Origin: Actinomadura alba
GTDB taxonomy: Bacteria; Actinomycetota; Actinomycetes; Streptosporangiales; Streptosporangiaceae
Assembly: GCF_014323705.1 (NCBI RefSeq)
Contig: NZ_JABVEC010000019.1
Location: 62,001-126,000 of the forward strand
DNA: 64,000 nt
Reading direction: 5' to 3'
Each line of letters opens with the position of its first letter. Positions within the stretch are counted from its first letter, which is position 1. The position numbers were made by a program, and so were the translations under genes. The notes beneath the pieces were generated by a model, which was not told the DNA's origin, ran no database searches, and saw nothing but the letters and a program-made list of their open reading frames with translations. Shown one piece after another: positions 32,232 to 41,999 of the stretch.

Positions 32232-32440
32232 CGGGTCATCAAGTGCGTCGGCGAAACCGCACCTGACCCGCCCCGGCACCTCTCTGACGACGGCCGGACC
32301 GGCCCATGATCCGCGGACCGCGCCATGGCGGCGCGGCGCATGCCTGCCGCAAGCCTATTGACGCCCGGCATCACCTGACTGATGATCAGTTCTCCGCCGT
32401 AGGTCCGTCTCCGGCAGGCGCCGGGGCGAAGGGAGTGCCC

Positions 32441-34264
32441 GTGGCTCGTCCCCGCCGTCTGATAGCGCTCGTGACCGCCAGCGGGCTGGTGCTGACCGGT
32501 CTGGGAGCCGGCAGCGCCCAGGCCGCCACCGCCCGAGGCAAGGACCCCCGCATCACCAAGATCATCAACGGGATGACCCTCGAGGAGAAGGTCGGCCAGC
32601 TGTTCGTCACCTACGCCTACGGCGACCGGGCCGACACCACCGAGCCGGGTGACGTCGCGCTCAACCGCCGGTTCTACGGGGTCGACAACGCCGCGCAGCT
32701 CATCGACAAGTACCGGCTCGGCGGCATCATCTACTTCGCCTGGTCGAACAACACCAAGAACCCCCAGCAGATCGCCGGGCTGTCCAACGGCCTCCAGCGG
32801 GCGGCGATGCGCCAGCGCGCGAAGATCCCGCTGCTCGTCTCGACCGACCAGGAGGGCGGCAGCGTCGTCGCCCGGATCCTCGCCCCGGCCACGCAGCTGC
32901 CCGGCAACATGGCGCTCGGCGCCGGCCGCGACGTCGGCGACTCCTACCGGGCCGCGCAGGTGAGCGGCACCGAGTTGGGCGCCATGGGCGTCAACCAGGA
33001 CTTCGCGCCGGTCGCCGACGTCAACGTCGACCCGGCCAATCCCGTCATCGGGGTCAGGTCCTTCAGCGCCGACCCGCAGGTGGCGGCCAAGCTGACCGGG
33101 GCGGCCGTACGCGGCTACCAGAACGCCGGCGTCAGCTCGACCGCCAAGCACTTCCCCGGCCACGGCGACACCGCGACCGACAGCCACACGGGCGTACCGA
33201 AGATCGACCACACCCGGGAGGAGTGGGAGCGGCTCGACATGCCGCCGTTCCAGTCCGCGATCAAGAGCGGGATCGATTCGATCATGACGGCGCACATCAT
33301 CGTGCCCTCGCTCGACCCCGCTGAGGACCCCGCGACCCTCTCCCGGCCGATCCTGACCGGCATCCTGCGCGAGCGGCTGAAGTACGACGGCGTGGTCATC
33401 ACCGACGCCCTGGGCATGCAGGGCGTCCGGGACAAGTACGGCGACGAGCGCGTGCCCGTACTCGCCCTCAAGGCCGGGGTCGACCAGCTGCTCAAGTCGC
33501 CGGACGGCGCCTTCGACCTGCAGTACAACGCCGTGCTCAACGCCGTGCGCAGCGGTGAGCTGACCGAGAAGCGCATCGAGGAGTCGGTCTACCGGATCCT
33601 GCGGCTCAAGCTGAAGCGCGGCCTGTTCGCCGATCCCTACGTCGACGAGACCAAGGTGCCCGAGGTGGTCGGCAACCCGCAGCACCTCGCCACCGCCCAG
33701 CGCATCACCGACGGCACCACCACGCTGATCAAGAACGACGCCGGGCTGCTCCCGCTGCCCAAGGACTCCCGCAAGGTGCTCGTCACCGGCTGGGGCGTCG
33801 CCACCACCCAGGGCCTCGCCGACGCGATCGCCAAGCGCGGCCCGCAGACCAGCGTGTACGAGACCGGCATCAGCCCCTCGCAGGCGACGATCGGCCAGGC
33901 GGTCGCGCGCGCCGGCGCGAACGACCTCACCGTCGTGGTCACCAACCGGGCCTGGGACATCGCCGAGAGCAAGCCGGGCGAACCGCACAACGGGCCGGGG
34001 CAGATGAACCTGACCAAGGCCCTCGTCGCCACCGGCAAGCCGGTCATCGTGATCGCCGCCCGCGACCCGTACGACATCGCCTACTTCACCGAGGCGTCGA
34101 CCTTCCTCGCCACGTTCTCCTACACCGGGCACGCGCTGGAGTCGGTCACCCGCGTGCTGTACGGCGAGAACAGGCCGCAGGGCCGGCTGCCGGTCCGCAT
34201 CCCGGTGGCCGGCGCGCCCGACCAGACGCTCTACCCGTACGGCCACGGCCTCGGCCTGCGCTGA
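32441..34264 (+). CDS. Secreted glycoside hydrolase family 3, NagZ-like beta-N-acetylglucosaminidase
   Basis: 607 aa. A signal peptide (LIALVTASGLVLTGLGAGSAQA, residues ~7-28) exports it. KHFPGHGDTATDSH (about 236-249) is the loop signature of the NagZ-type GH3 enzymes, with the His/Asp general acid pair. ITDALGM near residue 322 holds the nucleophile Asp. A C-terminal Rossmann-like domain (~400-600) completes the two-domain GH3 form. It likely removes GlcNAc from peptidoglycan or chitin fragments outside the cell. GTG 32441 follows AAGGGAG. Confidence 0.93.
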   Translation: MARPRRLIALVTASGLVLTGLGAGSAQAATARGKDPRITKIINGMTLEEKVGQLFVTYAYGDRADTTEPGDVALNRRFYGVDNAAQLIDKYRLGGIIYFAWSNNTKNPQQIAGLSNGLQRAAMRQRAKIPLLVSTDQEGGSVVARILAPATQLPGNMALGAGRDVGDSYRAAQVSGTELGAMGVNQDFAPVADVNVDPANPVIGVRSFSADPQVAAKLTGAAVRGYQNAGVSSTAKHFPGHGDTATDSHTGVPKIDHTREEWERLDMPPFQSAIKSGIDSIMTAHIIVPSLDPAEDPATLSRPILTGILRERLKYDGVVITDALGMQGVRDKYGDERVPVLALKAGVDQLLKSPDGAFDLQYNAVLNAVRSGELTEKRIEESVYRILRLKLKRGLFADPYVDETKVPEVVGNPQHLATAQRITDGTTTLIKNDAGLLPLPKDSRKVLVTGWGVATTQGLADAIAKRGPQTSVYETGISPSQATIGQAVARAGANDLTVVVTNRAWDIAESKPGEPHNGPGQMNLTKALVATGKPVIVIAARDPYDIAYFTEASTFLATFSYTGHALESVTRVLYGENRPQGRLPVRIPVAGAPDQTLYPYGHGLGLR

Positions 34265-34399
34265 TCGCATCGCCGGCCCACCGCCCCGCGGACCGATGCC
34301 CCATGGCACGGCCCGCGGGGCGCCGCATAGGCTGCCCCTCTCAGAGCGCGATGCGGCACGGACGAGACGAAGCACGGGTGAGAGGGGCAACAAGCGATC

Positions 34400-35749
34400 A
34401 TGGGCGATGAGCTACGGGAGACTCTCCGGCAGGTACTGCCGGGCGTCCGGGCCGACCTGGAAGCATTGATCCGGATCCCCTCGGTCAGCGCCGATCCGGC
34501 GGCCGCGGCTCAGGTGCGCCGGTCGGCCGAGGCGACGGCCGCGCTGTTCCGCGCGACCGGGGCACCGGAGGTCGAGATCCTCGACGAAATCGAGGGCGGT
34601 CAGCCCGCGGTGCTCGCCCGCTATCCCGCGCCGCCCGGCCGGCCGACCGTGCTGCTGTACGCGCACCACGACGTGCAGCCGACCGGCCGTCCGGCCGAGT
34701 GGACCAGCCCGCCGTTCGAGCCGGCCGAGCGCGACGGGCGGCTCTTCGGCCGCGGGTCGGCCGACGACAAGGCGGGGATCGCGGCGCACCTGGCGGCGCT
34801 GCGGGCCTTCGACGGGCGGCCGCCGGTCGGCGTGACGGTCTTCGTCGAGGGCGAGGAGGAGATCGGCTCCCCCACGCTCGGCGCGTTCATCGAGCGCTAC
34901 CGGGACAAGCTCGCGGCCGACGTCATCGTGCTCGCCGACGGCGCGAACTTCACAGTGGGCACGCCCGCTCTCACCACGGTCCTGCGCGGCATGATCGAGT
35001 GCGTCGTCGAGGTACGGGCACTGGAGCACGGTGTGCACTCCGGCCTCTACGGCGGCGCCGTCCCCGACGCGCTGACCGCGCTGTGCCGGCTGCTGGCGAC
35101 GCTGCACGACGACGAGGGCGACGTCGCCATCGACGGGCTCGTCACCGCCGAGCCGCCGGAGCTCGACTACCCCGAGCAGCGGTTCCGCGCCGAGGCGGCC
35201 ATGCTCGACGGCGTACGGCTCATCGGCACCGGCACCGTGGCGGAACGGATCTGGGCCAAGCCGTCGGCATCGGTGCTGGCGCTCGACACCACCCGGGTGG
35301 CCGACGCGTCCAACACCCTCATCCCGGTGGCCACCGCCAAGATCGGCGTACGGATCGCACCGGGCCAGGACGCGGAGCAGGCGCTGGAGGCGCTGGAGCG
35401 GCACGTGCGCGAGCACGCGCCCTGGGGCGTCCAGGTCGACGTACGGGACGGCGAGGCGGCCCGGCCGGTCGCCATCGACGCCGACGGCCCGGCGTTCGAC
35501 GCGGCGCGCGCCGCGTTCCGCGAGTCCTACGACAACGAGTCCGTGGACATCGGCATCGGCGGCACCATCCCGTTCATCGCTGAGTTCGCCGACGCGTTCC
35601 CGGACGCGGCCATCCTGGTCACGAGCGCCGGCGGAGATCCGGACAGCCGCGCGCACGGCCCGGACGAGAGCGTCGACCTCGGTGACTTCGAGAGCGCCTG
35701 CCTGGCCGAGACCCTCCTGCTGGCCAAGCTCGCAGGTCTGCCCCGCTGA
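34400..35749 (+). CDS. M20-family metallopeptidase (dipeptidase)
   Basis: 449 aa. Di-zinc ligands are visible in order: HHDVQP, GSADDKAG, EGEEEIGS (catalytic and ligand acids), LADG and a late GGTIPF/AHGPDES region. The dimerisation domain starts about residue 200 (GMIECVVEVRALEHGVHSG). Related enzymes cleave dipeptides or acylated amino acids. AGAGGGG lies upstream of ATG 34400. It converges on the ImmA gene with no gap. Confidence 0.94.
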   Translation: MGDELRETLRQVLPGVRADLEALIRIPSVSADPAAAAQVRRSAEATAALFRATGAPEVEILDEIEGGQPAVLARYPAPPGRPTVLLYAHHDVQPTGRPAEWTSPPFEPAERDGRLFGRGSADDKAGIAAHLAALRAFDGRPPVGVTVFVEGEEEIGSPTLGAFIERYRDKLAADVIVLADGANFTVGTPALTTVLRGMIECVVEVRALEHGVHSGLYGGAVPDALTALCRLLATLHDDEGDVAIDGLVTAEPPELDYPEQRFRAEAAMLDGVRLIGTGTVAERIWAKPSASVLALDTTRVADASNTLIPVATAKIGVRIAPGQDAEQALEALERHVREHAPWGVQVDVRDGEAARPVAIDADGPAFDAARAAFRESYDNESVDIGIGGTIPFIAEFADAFPDAAILVTSAGGDPDSRAHGPDESVDLGDFESACLAETLLLAKLAGLPR

Positions 35750-36889
35750 TCACCGGCCGGGCGTGGGGGTGGCGGACGGCGTGGGCCGGCTCGGCACGAG
35801 CAGGTCGAGATCGGCCCGGGTCACCCGGGCGGCGTCGGCGAGGCGGTCCCGGTCGACACCGGTGACGGCCAGCATCTCCAGAGCCTTGGTGAGCATCGTC
35901 GGGCGTTCGAGGGGACGCTCCGGGCCGGGCTCACGGCGCCGCCAGCCGCGGGTGCTCATGGCGCTCATCGCGTTGCGGTACGTCACCTCTTTCATCACCC
36001 GGAGGGTGCGGGCGCGGTAGAGCAGCGCCGCCATGCTGACCCCCCACTCGGTCTTGAGCTCGGCGAGGCGCGCCCAGTCGGCCGTCGCCGGGAGGGCGTC
36101 CGCGATGTCCTGCTCGGGCATCAGGAACTCGGCGGCGAACCGGTTGGCCTGGTCCTCGACGACCCGGCTGCCCGGCTCGGCGTCGGCGTGCATCACGAGA
36201 TGACCGAGCTCGTGGGCCCCGTCGAACCGGTTGCGCCAGTAGTCGCCCTTCGCCGGGTTGAACATCACGAGCGGGCGGGGGTAGGCGGTGACGCTGAAGG
36301 CGTCGACCCGCTCGGTGGTGGGCGGCAACACGATCGCGACGATGCCGGCCGACTCGAGCAGCCGTACGACACTGCGCACGGGCCCGGGCCCCCCGACCAG
36401 GAGCTCGCGGGCCCGGCGGGCGGCCTCGACCGGCCCCGGGCCGGCGATCTCGTCCGGCGTGACCGGCCACTCCGGCACCATCACCGCCGGGAACTCCACG
36501 AACCCCTCGATCGCCGCGACGATGTCGGCGACGATCCGGCCGTAGGCGAGGGCCTGGTCGCGCTCGATCTGGGTGGTCGAGCGCAGTGAGCGGAAGTGCG
36601 CGTGCCCGGCGTCGAGCACCGAACCGTGGCCGGCCTGGAAGAACTCCACTGGTACCCCGAGCGACATCGCCAGCCGCGACAGGACCCGCTCCGACGGCCG
36701 GTGCACCCCGGACTCGTAATGACCGATCGCGGTCGGGGTGGTGTCGACCGCCGCGGCGAGCTGGTTCTTACGCAGGCCGCGCAGGCGCCGGGCCAGGGTC
36801 AGGCGTTCGGCCTCGAACAGCAGGCGCGCCTCGGCCAGCCTGCGGCCACCGGGCCGCCGGGCGGGCGGGCCGCCGCCCGGATCGTTCAT
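35750..36889 (-). CDS. HTH-ImmA/IrrE metallopeptidase regulator
   Basis: 379 aa. Residues ~25-85 are an XRE helix-turn-helix (LRKNQLAAAVDTTPTAIGHYESG). Residues ~170-280 are a minimal zinc peptidase with HELGH (226-230) and a downstream Glu (EDQANRFAAEFLMP). IrrE/ImmA proteins cleave a partner repressor when triggered by DNA damage or mobile-element signals. The start overlaps the stop of the upstream gene (ATGA), making a two-gene operon in which the first product may be the partner. A C-terminal extension of ~70 residues is unusual. Confidence 0.9.
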   Translation of the reverse strand: MNDPGGGPPARRPGGRRLAEARLLFEAERLTLARRLRGLRKNQLAAAVDTTPTAIGHYESGVHRPSERVLSRLAMSLGVPVEFFQAGHGSVLDAGHAHFRSLRSTTQIERDQALAYGRIVADIVAAIEGFVEFPAVMVPEWPVTPDEIAGPGPVEAARRARELLVGGPGPVRSVVRLLESAGIVAIVLPPTTERVDAFSVTAYPRPLVMFNPAKGDYWRNRFDGAHELGHLVMHADAEPGSRVVEDQANRFAAEFLMPEQDIADALPATADWARLAELKTEWGVSMAALLYRARTLRVMKEVTYRNAMSAMSTRGWRRREPGPERPLERPTMLTKALEMLAVTGVDRDRLADAARVTRADLDLLVPSRPTPSATPTPGR

Positions 36890-37614
36890 CGAGCGGGTTC
36901 AGAGCTCGTCGTGCCTGTCGCGGTCCGGCCGGTCGCGGCCCGGAGCCGCAGAGGCACGTCGAGCTCGTCCTCGCTCCAGATCGGCATCGTCGGCTCGACG
37001 CGCGCCGGGCGCGGATCGGCGCCGAGCGCCTCGCGGGTCAGGGCGCGCCGCCACCACCACGGCGAACCGCCGTCGGCGTTGAAGCGCGGCCGGCCGAGGA
37101 AGAGCTCGAGTTCGAGGGGCTCCTCGCTGGCGCTGTGCGCGAGTACGAGTGTGATCGGCGCGGACGTCTCACCGGGCACCACCGGCACGTCATGGCCGCC
37201 GAGGTCGAGAGCGAGCTGTGGGTCGTCGGCGTAGTCCTGCTTGGACACGGCCTGCTTGGTCGGGCTGGCCTGGTCCCACCGGATGCCGTCGACGGAGCCG
37301 AAGTCATAGCGCTTGAGCAGGACGCGGTACGACCCGTACCGCCAGCCGGGCGAACCGTTGAGGTTGGCGCGCGCGACCGCGCCGAGGAGCGGGTCGTCGG
37401 TATCGGCCGGGCCGAAGGCGCCGAGCCGGAACACGCGGTCGAGCTGGGACTCGAGCACGTCGAACGAGGTGTAGCCGAAGGACCGGTCCTTGAAGCCCGC
37501 CGACCGGCTCAGCCGGGTGAACACGATCCTGGTCGCGGCCTCGTGGGCGTCACGCAGGGCGTGCAGGAAGCCCGGACCCACGAGAACATCCCACGCCTCT
37601 TGCCCCTCATGCAT
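36886..37614 (-). CDS. Unknown protein co-transcribed with the ImmA/IrrE regulator
   Basis: 242 aa, no recognised family. It is soluble and strand-rich, with conserved-looking blocks RLSRSAGFKDRSFGYTSFDV, WRYGSYRVLLKRYDFG and SPWWWRRALTREALGAD. ATG 37614 is preceded by TAGAGT at 7 nt, so the operon mRNA is probably leaderless. The longer frame to 37779 overlaps the divergent oxidoreductase. By position it could be an effector, or a target of the peptidase (inference). Confidence 0.75.
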   Translation of the reverse strand: MHEGQEAWDVLVGPGFLHALRDAHEAATRIVFTRLSRSAGFKDRSFGYTSFDVLESQLDRVFRLGAFGPADTDDPLLGAVARANLNGSPGWRYGSYRVLLKRYDFGSVDGIRWDQASPTKQAVSKQDYADDPQLALDLGGHDVPVVPGETSAPITLVLAHSASEEPLELELFLGRPRFNADGGSPWWWRRALTREALGADPRPARVEPTMPIWSEDELDVPLRLRAATGRTATGTTSSEPAR

Positions 37615-37777
37615 GTGCGGGACTCTAGCCGATCTCAGTAATCGACGCGTGAGAATCAAGTTCACCGGCGCGCCGGGCAGCGCTGCGCGGATGTTCCGTT
37701 CGTACCACCCGAACCGGATGTGACGGATCGGCGGAACACGTACGTTGAGACACTCGCGCACCAGACCTGGAGCCCCC

Positions 37778-38917
37778 ATGACCGAAGCCCCCCGTTCCCC
37801 GCGCTCCGCCCGGCCGACCGTCGTGGTCGTCGGCGGCGGCTACGGCGGCATCAGCGTCGCCAAGTCGCTCGACGACGTCGCCGACGTCATCCTGGTCGAG
37901 CCCAAAGACGCCTTCGTGCACAACGTGGCCGCGCTGCGCGCGCTCGTCGAACCGGACTGGCTGTCGCGCATCTTCCTGCCGTACGACCGCTTGCTGGCCC
38001 ACGGCCGGGTCGTACGGGACCGCGCCGTCATGGTCGGCGCCGGGCGGGTCGTGCTGGCATCGGGCGATGAGCTGGCCGCGGACTACATCGTGCTCGCCAC
38101 CGGCTCGAGGTATCCGTTCCCGGCAAAGACCGAGCTCGACAGCGCGGACCAGACCCTGGAGCGGTACCAGTTGATCCACAAGGCGCTCGCCAACGCCGGC
38201 AGGGTGCTGCTGCTCGGCGCCGGGCCGGTGGGCCTGGAACTGGCCGGCGAGATCCTCGCGGTGTGGCCGGACAAGCACGTCACCATCGCGAACGGCTCGA
38301 GCGACATCCTGCCCGGCGGTTACAACCCCGATCTGAGGTCCGATCTGCGCCGCCAGCTCACCGACCTCGGCGTCGAGTTCGTGCTCGGCAGCCCCCTGCG
38401 CGGCACACCTCCGACGGCCCCCGGCGTGCTGGAGACCTTCAGCCTCACGACTGAGGCGGGCCGGAACCTCACGGCGGACGTGTGGTTCCGCTGCCACGGG
38501 ATCAGCCCCGTCACCGACTACCTCGACGAGGAGCTCGCCGACGCGCTCACGTCCGGCGGGTACCTCGAAGTGACCTCCGACCTGCGCGTGTTCGACCAGG
38601 ACACGGTGTTCGCCATCGGCGACATCGCCGCGATCGACGGCAACATGGCCGCGCTGGCCGGCGTCCAGGCCGAGATCGCCGCCGCCAACATCCGTACGCT
38701 CATCGAGGGTGACGGCGTGCTCACGGAGTACGAGCCGGCGATGCCCGGCATCATCGTGCCGCTCGGTCCGAACGGCGGCGCCGGGCAGTTCGCCGGTCAG
38801 CCCGGGATCGTCCCGCCCGAGGTGGTCTCGCAGGTGAAGGGCCAGATCATGTTCGTGGACCGCTACGCCGGGCTGCTCGGTGTCACGGTCCCCGGCGGCC
38901 CGGCGTACGGCGGATAG
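37778..38917 (+). CDS. Pyridine nucleotide-disulfide-type FAD oxidoreductase (NDH-2/AIF-like)
   Basis: 379 aa. Two Rossmann motifs are present: VVVVGGGYGGISVA near residue 20 for FAD, and VLLLGAGPVGLELAGE near 145 for NAD(P)H. FAIGDIAAIDG near 285 is the second FAD contact. No redox-active CxxC pair is present, which points to a quinone or AIF-like reductase rather than a disulfide reductase. ATG 37778 begins the family-like N-terminus. Confidence 0.9.
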   Translation: MTEAPRSPRSARPTVVVVGGGYGGISVAKSLDDVADVILVEPKDAFVHNVAALRALVEPDWLSRIFLPYDRLLAHGRVVRDRAVMVGAGRVVLASGDELAADYIVLATGSRYPFPAKTELDSADQTLERYQLIHKALANAGRVLLLGAGPVGLELAGEILAVWPDKHVTIANGSSDILPGGYNPDLRSDLRRQLTDLGVEFVLGSPLRGTPPTAPGVLETFSLTTEAGRNLTADVWFRCHGISPVTDYLDEELADALTSGGYLEVTSDLRVFDQDTVFAIGDIAAIDGNMAALAGVQAEIAAANIRTLIEGDGVLTEYEPAMPGIIVPLGPNGGAGQFAGQPGIVPPEVVSQVKGQIMFVDRYAGLLGVTVPGGPAYGG

Positions 38918-38954
38918 CGCGCGACCGGCGACCGGCGACCGTACCGTGCCCGGG

Positions 38955-39869
38955 TCAGCCCTCGATGAGCACCGGGGCCAGCCGGCGCAGGTGCTCCAGC
39001 ACCTGCCGGCTGTCGTCTGCCAGCGGCTGAACGCACACGTGGTCGGCCCCGGCCGCGTAGTGCTCCCGGACACGGGCGGCGACCGTCTCCTCGTCGCCCC
39101 ACACCACGATGGCGTCGACGACCGCGTCACTGCCGCCGGCGGCGAGGTCCTCCTCGTCCCAGCCGAGCTCACGCAGGTTGTTCAGATAGTTCGGCAGCGA
39201 CAGGTAGAACGCCATGTAGCGACGCGCGATCTCACGTGCCCGCCCCGGGTCGGTCTCGAGCACGAGGGCCTGTTCGGGAGCCAGCACCGGCTTGTCCCCG
39301 AGGATGTCGCGGGCGCGGGAGGTGTGCAGGGGAGTGACGAAATACGTGTGCGCGCCCTCGGTGCGCTCGGCCGACAGCTCCAGCATCCTCGTCCGCAGCG
39401 CGGCGAGCATGCGCGGCGGCTGCTCGGGCAACGGGCCTGCGAACTCGGTGGCGTCCATGGCGTCGAGGTAGTTCCGCATCGCCTCGAGCGGATTGCGGTA
39501 GTCGTGGCCCCTCGGCTGCACGAGGGGAGCGTGGCTGACGCCCAGGCCGAACAGGAAGCGACCGTCGAACGCCTCGGCCAGGGTGTTCGCGCCGTTCGCC
39601 GCCGCGATCGCGTCGCGGGCCCAGATGTTGGCGATGCCGGTGGCCACCGTCAGCCGCCGGGTGCCCTGCAGCAGGATCGCGGAGTGGGTCAGCGCCTCTT
39701 TGCTGCTGGGGGCCTCACCGATCCAGAGTGTTCCGTAGCCCAGGCTCTCGATCTCGGCCGCGGCCTCCTGTTCGAAGGCGGCCGGCTCCGCGCCCAGCGT
39801 CGCGCTCCACACCCCGACCCGGGTCATCCGCCGCTTCAGTGCCGGGATATCGAAGATCCTCTCGGCCAT
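38955..39869 (-). CDS. LLM-class F420/flavin-dependent oxidoreductase
   Basis: 304 aa of luciferase-like TIM-barrel fold (RVGVWSATLG; ESLGYGTLWIGEA; TGIANIWARDAIAAANGANTL, split over the F420-binding region; FLFGLGVSH). The pattern matches the probable F420-dependent enzymes of actinomycetes. The ATG at 39869 has GGGTGG upstream; the frame extends further but without family sequence. Substrate unknown. Confidence 0.9.
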   Translation of the reverse strand: MAERIFDIPALKRRMTRVGVWSATLGAEPAAFEQEAAAEIESLGYGTLWIGEAPSSKEALTHSAILLQGTRRLTVATGIANIWARDAIAAANGANTLAEAFDGRFLFGLGVSHAPLVQPRGHDYRNPLEAMRNYLDAMDATEFAGPLPEQPPRMLAALRTRMLELSAERTEGAHTYFVTPLHTSRARDILGDKPVLAPEQALVLETDPGRAREIARRYMAFYLSLPNYLNNLRELGWDEEDLAAGGSDAVVDAIVVWGDEETVAARVREHYAAGADHVCVQPLADDSRQVLEHLRRLAPVLIEG

Positions 39870-40039
39870 CGCCGCCCACCCTTCAGTCACCGAACGTGCA
39901 CAGATGATGACTCTAAGCGTTCGAGGTGATGGCGAGATCGCCGGGGGGGTACCGGCGGTGGCCGTCGAGCGGAATCGGGAGTGACGAAACGGGCACGGAG
40001 CGCCCGCGGCCACCGTACGAAACCATATGCTGACGGGAT

Positions 40040-40756
40040 ATGTCAGCACCAAGCGATTTCAGCCCGATCTTTCAGGCGTTCGCCGCCGACTGCACCGCAG
40101 CCGCCATTCAGCAGCAGGACCTCATCAACGAGTTCCTCGGCACGCACCACCGGAACCTCGACCTCAGCGCTCGCACGCTGACGGGCAACGGACTGGTCCT
40201 CGGCGGCGTGACGGGCCTGGGCAGTTTCTCGCACCTGAGCCAGACCTGGCTGTGGATGTGGGACAACCCCGCCTTCGACTGGGAGCATCCGGCGGTCGCG
40301 CCTGTGCGCATGATCTACCAGTTCGGTGAACGACAGGACATTCCCGAGTTGACCACGGGACATCTCGATCTGTCCGGCTTCGCCAACCCCCACGGCGCCG
40401 CAACGACCCTGGCCATCGCGTCGGCGTACGTCCTCGGCGGCCAGGGGATCTGGTCATGCCGGATCAACGAGGGCAAGGGTTCGACGTACGTCCACATCGA
40501 CGACCCGCAGGTGCCGGTCGCGCAGTTCGAACCCGCCATCGCGCCGGACCTGCTGATGCGGGCGGCCCAGGTCTGGCCGAGCGAGCAGCGCGCCGTCGTG
40601 CGCGGCATGTTCCGGCATTTCAACATCCCGAGCAGGGAGGCGCCGGACCGGATCGCCGGACGGCATCCCGGCGGCGCAGTGCTGACCGCCAACTTCGATC
40701 CGGCCGGCAATATCACAGCGGTGTCCGGGGACAGCGCCGCCCGGCCGCGGGCCTGA
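40040..40756 (+). CDS. DUF6882-like hypothetical protein
   Basis: A 238-aa soluble protein. Blocks SHLSQTWLWMWDNPAF, TTLAIASAYVLGGQGIW and a late phage-like strand pattern fit the DUF6882 family (WxWAWxN and repeated A/S-rich helix). ATG 40040 is preceded by TATGCT at 8 nt, so it is leaderless. Its function is unknown. Confidence 0.65.
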   Translation: MSAPSDFSPIFQAFAADCTAAAIQQQDLINEFLGTHHRNLDLSARTLTGNGLVLGGVTGLGSFSHLSQTWLWMWDNPAFDWEHPAVAPVRMIYQFGERQDIPELTTGHLDLSGFANPHGAATTLAIASAYVLGGQGIWSCRINEGKGSTYVHIDDPQVPVAQFEPAIAPDLLMRAAQVWPSEQRAVVRGMFRHFNIPSREAPDRIAGRHPGGAVLTANFDPAGNITAVSGDSAARPRA

Positions 40757-40773
40757 CGGCCGGCGGCCCCACC

Positions 40774-40850
40774 CCGACCGCCGACCGTCCCTGACCGGCG
40801 GCCCGCCCCGACCGCCGACCGGTCCTGACCGGCGGCCCGTCCTGGCCGCC
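40774..40850. repeat. Imperfect ~33-bp tandem repeat
   Basis: CCCCGACCGCCGACCG, then CCTGACCGGCGGCCC, occurs twice, with a third decayed copy, between convergent genes. It is non-coding, and may help terminate transcription of glnII and the 40040 gene. Confidence 0.5.
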
Positions 40851-40900
40851 GGCCCGTGCGAATGCCGGCCGACCCGTACGGACGTCGGCCGGCCCGCCGA

Positions 40901-41914
40901 TCAGACCTGACCGGCCTTCTCCAGCGCGGAGCAGCAGGTGTCGACGATCAAGCGCGCGACCACGTAGGGGTCGCAGTTGGCGTTGGGGCGCCGGTCCTCG
41001 ATGTAGCCCTTCCTGTCCGCCTCGACCTGCCACGGGATGCGCACCGAGGCACCGCGGTCGGACACTCCGTAGCTGAACTTGCTCCACGGGGCGGTCTCGT
41101 GCAGCCCGGTGAGCCGGTGCTCGATGTCGGCGCCGTAGCCCTTGACGTGCTCCTGCGCTTGCTCGCCGAGCGCCTCACAGGCGGTGATGATCGGCTCGTA
41201 GCCCTCACGCATCGCCTTGGTGGAGAAGTTGGTGTGCGCTCCGGCGCCGTTCCAGTCGCCCTTCACCGGCTTGGGGTCCAGCGTCGCGCCGACGCCGAAG
41301 TCCTCCGCGATGCGGTAGAGCAGCCAGCGCGCGACCCACAGGTGGTCGGCGACCTCCAGCGGCCCGGCCGGGCCGACCTGGAACTCCCACTGACCGGGCA
41401 TGACCTCGGCGTTGATGCCGGAGATCGCCAGACCCGCGGTGAGGCAGGCGTCGAGATGCGCCTCGACGATCTCGCGTCCGAAGACCTCGTCGTTGCCCAC
41501 GCCGCAGTAGTAGAAGCCCTGCGGAGCCGGGAAGCCGCCGGCCGGGAAGCCGAGCGGGCGGCCCTCCTCGAAGAAGGTGTACTCCTGCTCGATGCCGAAC
41601 CACGAGTCCTGCGCGGCGAACCGCTCGGCGACGGGGCTGAGCATCGCCCGGGTGTTGGACGGGTGCGGCTCCATCTCGGTGGTCAGCACTTCGCACAGCA
41701 CGAGCCGGTCATCGCCGCCCCGTACCGGGTCGGGACACGAGAAGACCGGCTTGAGCACACAGTCCGAGGCGCCCCCCGGAGCCTGATTCGTGCTGGAACC
41801 GTCGAAACCCCACAGCGGAAGCTCCGCGCCGTCCGGAAGAATCTTGGTCTTCGACCGGAGCCGCGCGGTGGGCTCGGTGCCGTCGATCCAGATGTACTCG
41901 GCCTTGTAGGACAA
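40901..41914 (-). CDS. glnII: Glutamine synthetase type II
   Basis: 337 aa (TTG start). It makes glutamine from glutamate, NH4+ and ATP. The short form, KAEYIWIDGTEP, LPLWGFDGSSTNQA, WFGIEQEYTFFE (metal-binding Glu), NAEVMPGQWEFQVG, GDWNGAGAHTNFST and NANCDPY all match the eukaryote-type GSII of actinomycetes, which lacks the adenylylation site of GSI. I favour TTG 41914 because GAGGGG lies 7 nt upstream and the protein then begins SYKAEYIW like its relatives. ATG 41956 has no ribosome site. GlnR-like boxes lie upstream. Confidence 0.93.
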   Translation of the reverse strand: MSYKAEYIWIDGTEPTARLRSKTKILPDGAELPLWGFDGSSTNQAPGGASDCVLKPVFSCPDPVRGGDDRLVLCEVLTTEMEPHPSNTRAMLSPVAERFAAQDSWFGIEQEYTFFEEGRPLGFPAGGFPAPQGFYYCGVGNDEVFGREIVEAHLDACLTAGLAISGINAEVMPGQWEFQVGPAGPLEVADHLWVARWLLYRIAEDFGVGATLDPKPVKGDWNGAGAHTNFSTKAMREGYEPIITACEALGEQAQEHVKGYGADIEHRLTGLHETAPWSKFSYGVSDRGASVRIPWQVEADRKGYIEDRRPNANCDPYVVARLIVDTCCSALEKAGQV

Positions 41915-41999
41915 CGTCGGTCCCCTCGTCGCAGGTAGATGGGAGGTTTCGGACATTGCGAGGTTGACAATCGGGCATTTCGGACCTGTTGCCGTTATG

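Noticed and set aside
30771..32279. 502-codon minus-strand frame
   Set aside because: Shadow of the cyclase-like gene and asd; no domain, only repeats reflecting the opposite strand.
31796..34393. 865-codon open frame on the minus strand
   Set aside because: It is antisense to asd and the GH3 gene, which both have complete catalytic motifs; the Arg/Gly/Asp-rich product is what high-GC antisense frames give.
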